A stretch of DNA of 7,453 bases from Bifidobacteriaceae bacterium (GCA_031272565.1 JAISTN010000207.1:1-7453), one strand, 5' to 3'. Counted from the stretch's first letter, positions 1 to 6,679 are shown. Numbers and translations are program-made. The notes: a model not told the origin generated them from the sequence alone.

Positions 1-1028
1 GCTGGGCTCCACACGCCAGGCACCCCAGTCACCGTCTGACCAACCTGGACCGTCCCCGTGACCAACGGCGTCCCCGGCGTGATCACCCCGGCCGCTACCG
101 CGGCGCCCGCCGACTCGGCGGATGCTGTGGTGTAACCAGCCTTCAAACCAGTCACCGTCACCGTCAACGTCTTGCCTTGGTCTTCTGCCTTGACAGCGTA
201 GCTGCTGGTCACGGCGCCACTGACAGCCACACCATCAACCTGCCACTGGTAGGACAGTTGGACGTCAGCCGGACTCCACGAACCAGGCACCACCGTCACC
301 GTCTGACCAACCTGGACCGTACCGCTGATAACCGGCGTCCCAGGCGTGATCACCCCGGCCGCCACCACGGCGCCCGCTGAAGTCGCCGCAGCCGTCGCAT
401 AACCCGTCTTAGTGCCAGTCACCTTCACGGTCAACGTCTTGCCAGCGTCCCCAGCCTGAACCGCATAGGTCGAACCGGTCGCACCCGACACCGCCGTGCC
501 GTCCAACTGCCACTGATAAGACAGCGTCACGTCAGCCGGACTCCACGAACCAGCCTGGGCCGTGACCGTCTGACCAACCTGCGCGGTTCCCGCCACCGTG
601 ACCGTACCCGGCGTGATCACCCCGGCCGCCACCTCAGTGCCCGCCGACTCGGCGGATGCTGTGGTGTAACCGGCCTTGGTGCCCGTCACCGTCACCGTCA
701 ACGTCTTGCCGGCGTCCCCAGCCTGAACCGCATAGGTCGAACCGGTCGCACCCGACACAGCCACCCCATCCAACTGCCACTGGTAGGCCAACGCCACATC
801 AGCCGGACTCCACGAACCAGGCACCACCGTCACGGTCTGGCCCACCTGGACCGTCCCCGCCACCGTGACCGTACCCGGCGTGATCACCCCGGCCGCCACC
901 TCAGCGTCCGCCGACTCGGCGGATGCCGTGGTGTAACCCGTCTTGGTGCCAGTCACCTTCACGGTCAAGGTCTTGCCCACATCGGCCGCCTGGACCGCAT
1001 AGGTCGAACCGGTCGCACCCGACACCGC
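1..1028 (-). pseudogene. In-frame continuation of the hydrolase gene beyond the TAG (Ig-like repeats, partial)
   Basis: Directly after the TAG at 1029-1031 the same minus-strand frame is open for 342 codons up to the left edge. It encodes the rest of Ig-like unit 3, complete units 4, 5 and 6, and the first 26 or so residues of unit 7. Motifs such as YQWQLDG, GKTLTV and GTKAGYTTAS recur with no insertion or deletion. There is no credible separate start or ribosome binding site, so this is the severed C-terminal part of the upstream gene and not a new gene. Whether it is expressed depends on whether the TAG is read through or is an error. Any cell-wall anchor or sorting signal would lie further left, outside the window. 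Confidence 0.75.
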
Positions 1029-1031
1029 CTA
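1029..1031 (-). other. In-frame TAG stop inside Ig-like unit 3
   Basis: The stop follows YQWQLDG and is followed without a gap by AVSGATGSTYAV in the same frame. At this site the sister units have GTC, GTG or ACG (Val or Thr). TAG differs from each of these by at least two bases. It could be a real terminator of the protein, a nonsense mutation, a read-through site or a sequencing or assembly error. Confidence 0.9.
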
Positions 1032-4000
1032 GCCGTCCAACTGCCACTGATAAGACAGCGTCACGTCCGATGGCGTCCACATACCAGGCAACGCCGTCAG
1101 GGTTTGGCCCGGCGCCGCGGTCCCCGTGACTGTGACCGTACCCGGCGTGATCACCCCGGCCGCCACCTCAGCGCCCGCCGACTCGGCGGATGCTGTGGTG
1201 TAACCCGTCTTGGTGCCAGTCACCGCCACCGTCAGAGTCTTGCCCTGGTCCTCCGCCTTGACAGCGTAGTTGCTGGTCACGGCGCCGCTGACAGCCACCC
1301 CATCCAACTGCCACTGATACGACAGGGCGACATCGGCCGGACTCCACGAACCAGGCACCACCGTCACGGTCTGGCCCACCTGGACCGTCCCCGAGATCAA
1401 CGGCGTACCAGCCGTGATAGTCCCACTCGCTACCACCACACCAGAAGCAGTCGCCGTCGCATCACTGCAACCCGCCTTGGTGCCAGTCACCACCACCGTC
1501 AGAGTCTTGCCCACATCACCAGCCTGGATCGCATAGCTGCCAGATGTCGCACCGGCCACATCGACCCCATCCAACTGCCACTGGTAGGCCAACGCCACAT
1601 CGGCCGGACTCCACGAACCAGGCACCACTGTCACCGTCTGGCCCACCTGGACCACACCGTTAATACTGGGTGTGCCCGGCGTGATCTGATCAAGCTGCGC
1701 GCCGCCAGAATAGAAGACCTGGATCTCCTTGACGCCGGTCTTGGCACCCGCCGCGTGGGTCACGGTTAGGCGGATCTTCGTTGTCGTCACGGCAGCCGAC
1801 TCAACCAGGTTGTAGTTGCCGGTGGGCGCCGCGGGTGTCCGCACCTGAGAAGGCAACGCCTGCCAGGCCGCGCCATCCCAGTATTGAACCTCGTAGGCAG
1901 CCGGCGCCGCATACCCGGCCACGGTGGCCGAGCTGGACGTGCGGTAGAAGTAGACCTTGACCTGGTCCACCTGGACCGTGCCGCCCAGCGGCACCTCCAG
2001 CCAGTCGGTCGCGTTGGGCGAACCAACCGTGCCCCAGAACGGCTCGTTGACGGTGGTACCGTCAACGGCCGCCTCGGCCTTGCGCTTGGAGGACTGATAT
2101 GAGGCGGTAACAGCGGCACCCTCGGCCAGGTTGGGGTTGCCCACCTCGTTGGGCCCGATGCCGGTCCCGGCCTTGGCGAACAGGTCCACTACCCAGTCGG
2201 CCCCAGCAAACGTCACTTGATCCGCGGCCACCACCGGCTGGGCGGCCGAGGCCACCACCGTGCCGGAGCCATCGGGCAGTGTCACCTGGCCGGTGGCCGA
2301 GTCGTACAGGACGTGCACCAGCGAATCGACCGTGAACGCCAATTCACCATCCACATAGAGCGAATAGCCCACCGGGATGGTGCCGCCGTAGTGCCCGGTC
2401 GCATCCCACACGATGGTCAGGTCGGCACCGTGGTAGCGCACGTTGTTGGCCGTCAGGTAGTCCCAATCCAGGTCGATCGGGTCCAGTTCGATGGTGTCAT
2501 CCGACCGCGGCCGCAAGCCGGCCACGTCCTCGATCATGGTGTTGTTCATGGCGGCCAGGATGCCGTGGTGGATGGAGGACCGGCCGGTCAGCGAGCCGCC
2601 ATCGGCCGCCGAACCATTCCACCAGAACTCGTTGTTGTTGGGCAGGCGGTTGTCGCCGCTGTCCTGATAGTGCGCCCAGGCGTTCCAGTAGAGCAGCTTC
2701 TTGTAGTCATCCGCCGTGATGTAGCTCTGGTCCCAGTTGTGCAGGGCGGCGGAATACAAACGGAACAACAATGTGGTGCACATGGTGCTGAAGTTGTTGG
2801 AACCGGGCCAGCCGGCGGCCAGTTTGTCCACCTGGTCACCGACATAGAACGGGTAGATGGGGAACTGGTTGGCGTCGGCCAGGATGCGCAGGGCCTCCAG
2901 GTAGGCGGGGTCGTAGCCGGCCTCGTCAGCCGTGGGCACCACGCCGCTAGAGAAGGGATGGAAGTTGCCCAGTTCCTTCCATGGCACCCGGCTGCCGGAA
3001 GCAACCGTGCGCTGCTTGAAGACCGAGCCGTACAACCCAACCGAATCTGGTTCTGCCGTCTCGCCTTGCCACAGGATGGTCAAGATGGCGCTACGCACCC
3101 GGCTGGCCAGGTCTTCCATCCGGGCCTGCCCGGCCGCATCGCCGGCAATGGCATAGAAGTTGGCGGCGGCCACGGCGTTGGCGTAAATGTAGGCGGATTC
3201 GGTCCGGTCCATGCGGGCGGATTCGCCCACCGAGGCAGGCCAGTAGAAGCCCACCGCGTCGGCATCGGTCCCGGTGATGTCACCGCGGTCGAAGTCCAGC
3301 AGATAGTTTTCGTTGGTGTCGAAGATCTCCAGGAAGCCGTTGACATCGTCCTCGAAGTAGCCCGCCAGGCGGCCGGCGATGGCGCTGGGGCCACCTTGGA
3401 CTTCATAGGCCCGCCAGGAAGCCTCACCGACGTAGTTGATGTACGGGAAGCCGTGCCAGGCACTCCAGTTGGCCGGGTCGCCTGGGTTGTCCGCCAGCCA
3501 GCTACTCGATGAGGTTTCGCCCATCGACAGGGCGGTGCCGTAGGCGTAGGCCGGGTCGCGGAAGTACTTCAGGTCATCCACGAAGGAGGCGTTGGAAATG
3601 GTGATGGAGTTGTTGTAGCCCAGCACGCCTTCCATGGCGGTGGGGAATTGGAAGTCGTTGCCGGGGATGTTGGCGTCCAGGGCGTTGAAACGCATCAGCC
3701 ACCAGCGGTACAGCGTCACCTTGTCGATGTTGTTTTCCGGGGTGTCGACCCAGACGATGTTGTCCACCCACCACTGGTTGTAGGCGGTGACGTGTTGGGT
3801 GTAGGCGGCGGCTGGCGACAGGGCTTTGTAGGCCTCATAGTCCGATGTCGATTCGGGGATTTCGCTGGTCGTCAGGCCCAACTGCACCTTGGTGGTGACC
3901 GTGCCGTTAGCGGGCACGGCCAGGGTGGACGTCAGGCGCGTACCGGAGACGGTGAAGCCATCGCCGGAGAACCGGGTGCCCACCGTGGTCAGGTTGTTGG

Positions 4001-6443
4001 GCACCTGCCACGTGCCGGTCAGTTCATCACCGGCCGCCGTGGTGGCAAGGGGGGCGGAACCGGTCAGTGTCAGTGCCCGGTCCGCACCTGAGGTGTCCTG
4101 GATCTGTAGCGCCACCACCATGACGTTGTTGTGGGTGATGAACTTGACCTGCGTCACTGTCAGGCCGCCGCCGGTGAAGACGGACAGGAAGTAGCTGGGG
4201 GTCTGCCGGCGTTGGGCGGGCTGTTCGGTCAGCGTGATGGACGTGGCGCCATCGGCCAGGCTCAAGGCGATGGCGTTGTTGACACCGTTCCAGTAGAAGC
4301 TGGCTTCGATGCCGTAGACCAACTCGCCGGAGAACCCTAGGGCGGTGGGCGTGTGGTTGCGCATGAAGGCGGCCCGGCCGCGGGTGAAGGCGACCTTGTT
4401 TTCGGTCGAGTCATACATGGGCCCGTTGCGGGCCAGGATCCGGTCAACGTAGAAGTCGTTGCCAGGCACCGAGCCGGCCCCTCCAGCCAGGTCGGCCGCG
4501 AAGATCTCCGCCAGGTAGTTGGTGGGCACGTACTGCACACCCGTGTCCGGCATGGGGTCCGCTTCGCCCTTGAAGGTGGGGTACGGGATGGTTGATTGCG
4601 ACTTGGCGCTCGGCGGCGTGAAGGTCCCGCCGATCGGCGCCACCGTCCAGGTGCCACCGCGGGTGGACCAGTTCGCACCGGTGCCGTCCTCGAAATCATC
4701 GGAAGCCGATGTGGCCCCGGCGGCCAGGATGTTGTCGAAGGCGGCCGTCGCTTGATAGACGCGCACGCCAATCCCGCCGCTGGCGGTTTGGGAATCGGTG
4801 CATTCGATCACCTTGGTGCCGTCGATGTAGAAGGCGATGGTGGTGCCTTGGGTAACCAGGCGCAGCCGGTAGGTCTTGTTGGTTTCGATGGTGTAGCTGG
4901 TCCAGATCTGGCCGGTGGGTAGGCCCAGGCTGCAACTGCTGAGGGCGTTCCAGGAGCCGGCCCGCATCAGGCCGATGGTCGAATTGGAGGCTTTGATGGC
5001 GGCGTAGTAGCCGGTCGGATCGGCCGAACTGCCGTTGACCCGGGCCAGCAGGCCGGCCTCTGCCCCGCTGCGAATCTGGACCTCGGCCGAGAGATCGACA
5101 TCGGCCGCCGTGTAGCCGGTGTACTGCGACCAGGGCCCGGAGCCGTTGTTGGCCACCTGGTACCAGTCGTTGTTGACATGTGAATCATCGAGAGTGGCGA
5201 TGGACCAGGGGCTGGAGTAGGTGGTCCAGCCGTCGTAGTTGTTGTCTTCGAAGTCGTCAAAGAAGGACGCCGTCCCGGCGCTGACCAGCACGTTGTCCCA
5301 GGAGGCGACCGCCTGGTATGCCCGCATGCCGACGGGACCGCTGGCGGTGGTGGAGTCTTGGCATTCCGCGATCCGGACGCCGTCCACGTAGGCCGTCAGC
5401 GTGGTGCCCACCATGGTGGCCCGCAGGCGGTAGTCGCGGCCCAGTTCCAGGGCCGGGCTGAGGTTCATCTGATACTGCCCGGTGCTGAGGCCATAGCTGC
5501 ATGAGGCGAGGGCACCCCAGGTGCCAACCTTCATCACCAGCAGGCGGGAGGTGCCGGCGTGAAGGGCCACGTAGTAGCCGTTGTCCGGGTCGCCGCCGGT
5601 GCCGCCCGCGCGCAGCAGCAGGCCAACTTGGTTGCCGGATTCGATCCGGATGTCGGCCGACATGTCAACGTCGGTCACGGTCACGCCGGTGCGCATGATG
5701 CGGGGGCCGCCGTTGTTGCCGGCCCGCAGCCAGTGGTCCGGTTGGACGTTGGGGTCAACCTCGACCACAGTCCAGGTGCCGGAATTGGCGGTCCAGCCGG
5801 CGGTGGTCTGGGATTCGAAATCGGAGGTTTCGCTGGCACCGCCTGAGGTGATCACGATGTCGTCCCAACGGGCCACGGCCTTGTAGGCACGCAGGCCCAC
5901 ACCGCCGGTCGAATAGGTGGCGTCGGAGCATTCGATCTTCTTGACGCCGTCTAGGTAGACCTCTACTACGGTGCCGGTGGTGACCAGCCGCAGCTCGTAG
6001 GTGTGCTGGCGTTCAATGGTCATGCCTAGGGCGTATTGGCCGGTGCTGAGGCCCACGCTGCAGGAACTCAAGGCGCCCCAGCCGTCCGCCTTCATCAATA
6101 CCAGTTGGTTGTCGGTGGCGTTGATGGCCGCATAGTAGCCGCCCGGGTCCGCCGAATTGTCCTGGGTCCGCACCATCAGGCCGGCTTGGCCGCCTTCTTC
6201 GATGCGGACTTGGGCCGTCACGTCGGCGTCCGCCACGGTCAGGCCGTCGCGGAACAAGATGGGACCGGAGCCGTTGTTGGCCACCTGTAGCCAGTGTTCC
6301 AGCGGCAGATCGGCCCGGGCGATGGAGCCCAGCCCGGCCGCCATGGTCAGGCCCAAGGCGGTGGCCGCCAAGGCTGCGAGGGGCCGCTTGAGGGGATGGC
6401 GGCGGTGGCGCGGCAGGTACCGATGAGTGGTGCGACTAGACAT
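1029..6443 (-). CDS. Secreted multidomain glycoside-hydrolase-like protein, ended early by an in-frame TAG
   Basis: This 1804-residue product is read from an ATG at 6441-6443, chosen because a strong GAAAGGA ribosome binding site lies 8 bases upstream. An in-frame TTG at 6500 lies inside an operator and was not used. Visible modules in order are a signal peptide (1-44), three LamG/CBM66-like repeats (45 to about 612), an (alpha/alpha)6-type glycoside hydrolase module (about 613-1432), an F5/8 type C module (about 1434-1582) and Ig-like repeats from about 1588. It is most likely an extracellular enzyme acting on a plant or host glycan, with accessory modules for substrate binding and a stalk holding it off the cell. 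Substrate cannot be read from the sequence. GH121, GH142 and MGH1-like/GH63-type families share this fold and are the best candidates, but I do not assign one. The stop codon falls in the third Ig-like repeat and the frame continues beyond it, so this may be a truncated form of a longer protein. The gene is divergent from a LacI-type regulator that probably controls it. Confidence 0.85.
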   Translation of the reverse strand: MSSRTTHRYLPRHRRHPLKRPLAALAATALGLTMAAGLGSIARADLPLEHWLQVANNGSGPILFRDGLTVADADVTAQVRIEEGGQAGLMVRTQDNSADPGGYYAAINATDNQLVLMKADGWGALSSCSVGLSTGQYALGMTIERQHTYELRLVTTGTVVEVYLDGVKKIECSDATYSTGGVGLRAYKAVARWDDIVITSGGASETSDFESQTTAGWTANSGTWTVVEVDPNVQPDHWLRAGNNGGPRIMRTGVTVTDVDMSADIRIESGNQVGLLLRAGGTGGDPDNGYYVALHAGTSRLLVMKVGTWGALASCSYGLSTGQYQMNLSPALELGRDYRLRATMVGTTLTAYVDGVRIAECQDSTTASGPVGMRAYQAVASWDNVLVSAGTASFFDDFEDNNYDGWTTYSSPWSIATLDDSHVNNDWYQVANNGSGPWSQYTGYTAADVDLSAEVQIRSGAEAGLLARVNGSSADPTGYYAAIKASNSTIGLMRAGSWNALSSCSLGLPTGQIWTSYTIETNKTYRLRLVTQGTTIAFYIDGTKVIECTDSQTASGGIGVRVYQATAAFDNILAAGATSASDDFEDGTGANWSTRGGTWTVAPIGGTFTPPSAKSQSTIPYPTFKGEADPMPDTGVQYVPTNYLAEIFAADLAGGAGSVPGNDFYVDRILARNGPMYDSTENKVAFTRGRAAFMRNHTPTALGFSGELVYGIEASFYWNGVNNAIALSLADGATSITLTEQPAQRRQTPSYFLSVFTGGGLTVTQVKFITHNNVMVVALQIQDTSGADRALTLTGSAPLATTAAGDELTGTWQVPNNLTTVGTRFSGDGFTVSGTRLTSTLAVPANGTVTTKVQLGLTTSEIPESTSDYEAYKALSPAAAYTQHVTAYNQWWVDNIVWVDTPENNIDKVTLYRWWLMRFNALDANIPGNDFQFPTAMEGVLGYNNSITISNASFVDDLKYFRDPAYAYGTALSMGETSSSSWLADNPGDPANWSAWHGFPYINYVGEASWRAYEVQGGPSAIAGRLAGYFEDDVNGFLEIFDTNENYLLDFDRGDITGTDADAVGFYWPASVGESARMDRTESAYIYANAVAAANFYAIAGDAAGQARMEDLASRVRSAILTILWQGETAEPDSVGLYGSVFKQRTVASGSRVPWKELGNFHPFSSGVVPTADEAGYDPAYLEALRILADANQFPIYPFYVGDQVDKLAAGWPGSNNFSTMCTTLLFRLYSAALHNWDQSYITADDYKKLLYWNAWAHYQDSGDNRLPNNNEFWWNGSAADGGSLTGRSSIHHGILAAMNNTMIEDVAGLRPRSDDTIELDPIDLDWDYLTANNVRYHGADLTIVWDATGHYGGTIPVGYSLYVDGELAFTVDSLVHVLYDSATGQVTLPDGSGTVVASAAQPVVAADQVTFAGADWVVDLFAKAGTGIGPNEVGNPNLAEGAAVTASYQSSKRKAEAAVDGTTVNEPFWGTVGSPNATDWLEVPLGGTVQVDQVKVYFYRTSSSATVAGYAAPAAYEVQYWDGAAWQALPSQVRTPAAPTGNYNLVESAAVTTTKIRLTVTHAAGAKTGVKEIQVFYSGGAQLDQITPGTPSINGVVQVGQTVTVVPGSWSPADVALAYQWQLDGVDVAGATSGSYAIQAGDVGKTLTVVVTGTKAGCSDATATASGVVVASGTITAGTPLISGTVQVGQTVTVVPGSWSPADVALSYQWQLDGVAVSGAVTSNYAVKAEDQGKTLTVAVTGTKTGYTTASAESAGAEVAAGVITPGTVTVTGTAAPGQTLTALPGMWTPSDVTLSYQWQLDG
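1698..2144 (-). other. F5/8 type C (discoidin-like) module (residues about 1434-1582)
   Basis: The segment opens with NLAEGAAVTASYQSS, continues with AAVDGTT and a W-x-T ... DWLEVPLGG block, then a KVYF strand, YEVQYWDGAAWQAL, and closes with TTKIRLTVTHAAG and GVKEIQVFY. This is the standard galactose-binding-like beta-sandwich (F5/8C, CBM32-related) found beside many secreted carbohydrate-active enzymes. It probably helps bind substrate or a cell-surface glycan. It lies between the catalytic module and the Ig-like repeat stalk. Confidence 0.85.
2148..4607 (-). other. Putative (alpha/alpha)6-barrel glycoside hydrolase module (residues about 613-1432)
   Basis: Residues about 615-870 look like a beta-sandwich, residues about 875-1325 like an alpha-helical toroid, and residues about 1330-1430 like a C-terminal beta domain. 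This is the order seen in GH63-, GH121- and GH142-type enzymes. In the toroid I see PTAMEG with Glu938, a MDRTES segment with Asp1079 and Glu1082, FHPF with His1162, and NNNEFWWNGS with Glu1272 followed by an IHHGIL helix and a GLRP turn. The last block resembles the E-x-W ... H-x-x-x ... G-(I/L)-x-P ending of these barrels, so Glu1272 is a candidate catalytic base and Asp1079 or Glu1082 a candidate acid. These roles come from motif resemblance only. Residues 1042-1055 form an Asp/Asn-rich loop that could bind calcium. I cannot name the family or substrate with confidence. Confidence 0.6.
4608..6311 (-). repeat. Three tandem LamG/CBM66-like carbohydrate-binding modules (residues 45-612)
   Basis: Three homologous protein segments follow one another, marked by Trp51, Trp238 and Trp427 at the start of W-(L/Y)-(Q/R)-x-x-NNG motifs, so the spacing is 187 and 189 residues. 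Each copy then has a GYYAAI/GYYVAL-type strand, a W-x-A-L-(S/A)-S-C-S-x-G-L-x-T-G-Q motif, a (V/A)-Y-(L/I/V)-D-G-x-(K/R) hairpin, a conserved E-C, and a closing (W/F)-D-(D/N)-(I/V)-L/V strand followed by a D-F-E linker. The pattern matches concanavalin-A-like jelly-roll domains of the LamG, DUF1080 and CBM66 type. Cysteines pair up within each copy (128 and 172, 315 and 361, 504 and 548), consistent with one disulfide per domain outside the cell. A glycan-binding role is inferred from the fold and the fused hydrolase. The copies differ much more from one another than the Ig-like repeats do, so this triplication is older. Confidence 0.7.
6312..6443 (-). other. Signal peptide of the hydrolase-like protein (residues 1-44)
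   Basis: The N-terminus has a long basic stretch (several Arg, His and Lys up to residue 20), then a hydrophobic core from about Leu22 to Leu38 rich in Ala, Leu and Gly, then an A-R-A motif at 42-44. Cleavage would fall before Asp45. This is a Sec-type signal with the extended n-region common in high-GC Gram-positive secreted proteins. There is no lipobox cysteine, so a lipoprotein is unlikely. A twin-arginine pair is present (Arg14-Arg15), but it lacks the rest of the Tat consensus. Confidence 0.85.
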
Positions 6444-6451
6444 ACGGGGCG

Positions 6452-6458
6452 TCCTTTC
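6452..6458 (-). promoter_or_regulatory. Ribosome binding site of the hydrolase gene
   Basis: On the minus strand GAAAGGA lies 8 bases before the ATG at 6443. It is the best Shine-Dalgarno match in the leader and decides the start in favour of this ATG over the in-frame TTG further upstream. Confidence 0.8.
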
Positions 6459-6463
6459 AACCA

Positions 6464-6485
6464 GCCTGGGCAACGCCGCCCAGGC
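6464..6485 (-). other. Perfect 8-bp stem-loop in the hydrolase 5' leader
   Basis: On the minus strand GCCTGGGC and GCCCAGGC flank a 6-base GGCGTT loop. G-U pairs could lengthen the stem in RNA. It lies 5 bases upstream of the ribosome binding site and downstream of the predicted transcription start, so it would be in the mRNA leader. It has no U-tract and is not a typical intrinsic terminator. It may stabilise the mRNA or affect translation, or act as a DNA palindrome for a protein. The function is unknown. Confidence 0.5.
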
Positions 6486-6492
6486 CAACCGT

Positions 6493-6512
6493 TTACGCAA
6501 ACGTTAGCGTAA
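6493..6512. promoter_or_regulatory. LacI-family operator 1, at the hydrolase transcription start
   Basis: The 20-bp sequence TTACGCAAACGTTAGCGTAA is symmetric at 18 of 20 positions around a central CG, the hallmark of LacI-family operators. It covers the predicted transcription start of the hydrolase gene, where a bound repressor would block RNA polymerase. It shares the 11-mer ACGCAAACGTT with the second site near the regulator gene. Confidence 0.8.
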
Positions 6513-6515
6513 CTC

Positions 6516-6545
6516 ATCATGACATCGGGGCGGGAAGGCTGTCAA
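6516..6545 (-). promoter_or_regulatory. Promoter of the hydrolase gene
   Basis: On the minus strand a perfect TTGACA -35 (6540-6545) is followed after 18 bp by CATGAT (6516-6521), a 4 of 6 match to TATAAT. Transcription would start near 6509, inside operator 1, giving a leader of about 65 bases. The -35 is strong and the -10 mediocre. Confidence 0.55.
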
Positions 6546-6644
6546 GCCCCAGTTCTTGTCATTTTCTGGTGGGTGAAGTGGGCCGATGTCGATCATGACA
6601 GGACGTCTTGGCGCCGCCAGGCGGGGACGCGGCGGCGAATGGGC

Positions 6645-6673
6645 TTGTCACACGCAAACGTTTCCGATAGGTT
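6645..6673 (+). promoter_or_regulatory. Promoter of the LacI-type regulator, probably leaderless
   Basis: TTGTCA (6645-6650) and TAGGTT (6668-6673) are 17 bp apart. TAGGTT fits the TAnnnT -10 common in Actinomycetota. A start 7 bases downstream would fall on the A of the ATG at 6680, so the mRNA may have no leader. Operator 2 lies in the spacer between the two boxes. Confidence 0.5.
6653..6666. promoter_or_regulatory. LacI-family operator 2, in the regulator's own promoter
   Basis: CGCAAACGTTTCCG is symmetric at 12 of 14 positions around a central CG, with the perfect core AAACGTTT. It lies between the predicted -35 and -10 of the regulator gene, 17 to 27 bases before its ATG, which suggests autorepression. 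Its centre is 157 bp from that of operator 1, about 15 helical turns. Confidence 0.75.
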
Positions 6674-6679
6674 CGTTCC

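Larger units (their letters stand above)
1..1681 (-). repeat. Array of bacterial Ig-like repeats, exact 267-bp period (6 full units plus part of a seventh)
   Basis: The marker GTGAT recurs on the plus strand at 79, 346, 613, 880, 1147, 1414 and 1681, always 267 bp apart. In the minus-strand protein each unit of 89 residues begins around ITPGT, carries VQVGQTVT, GSWSPADV, a YQWQLDG core, a Y-A-V ... D-x-GKTLTV block and GTKxGYTTAS, and ends in VAAG. These are Ig-like beta-sandwich stalk domains often found in surface proteins of high-GC Gram-positives. Units 2 and 6 share one subtype (AVTS and KAEDQGK); units 3, 4 and 5 share another (ATGSTYAVQA). Unit 3 contains the TAG. Unit 1 has a Cys where most sister units have Tyr. 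The array runs off the left edge. Confidence 0.9.

Noticed and set aside
1..1031. A frameshift as the cause of the early stop
   Set aside because: The frame and the 267-bp spacing are unchanged on both sides of the TAG, so it is a substitution-type stop and not an insertion or deletion.
1..1681. A CRISPR array or other non-coding tandem repeat
   Set aside because: The period is 267 bp with no repeat-spacer structure, and it encodes continuous Ig-like domains in one frame.
1104..1769. A 221-codon plus-strand frame with repeated Arg/His-rich segments
   Set aside because: Its repeats simply mirror the 267-bp Ig-like array on the other strand.
2217..3512. A 431-codon open frame on the plus strand
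   Set aside because: It lies fully antisense to the hydrolase catalytic module, has no domain I recognise and is rich in His, Gly, Val and Arg, as expected from the reverse complement of GC-rich coding DNA.
6464..6485. An intrinsic terminator between the divergent genes
   Set aside because: The stem has no following U-tract on either strand and sits inside the leader directly before the ribosome binding site.
6444..6500. A 19-residue N-terminal extension of the hydrolase from a TTG at 6500
   Set aside because: The TTG lies inside operator 1 with no ribosome binding site, and the extension would precede a normal signal peptide. The ATG at 6443 has a strong Shine-Dalgarno.
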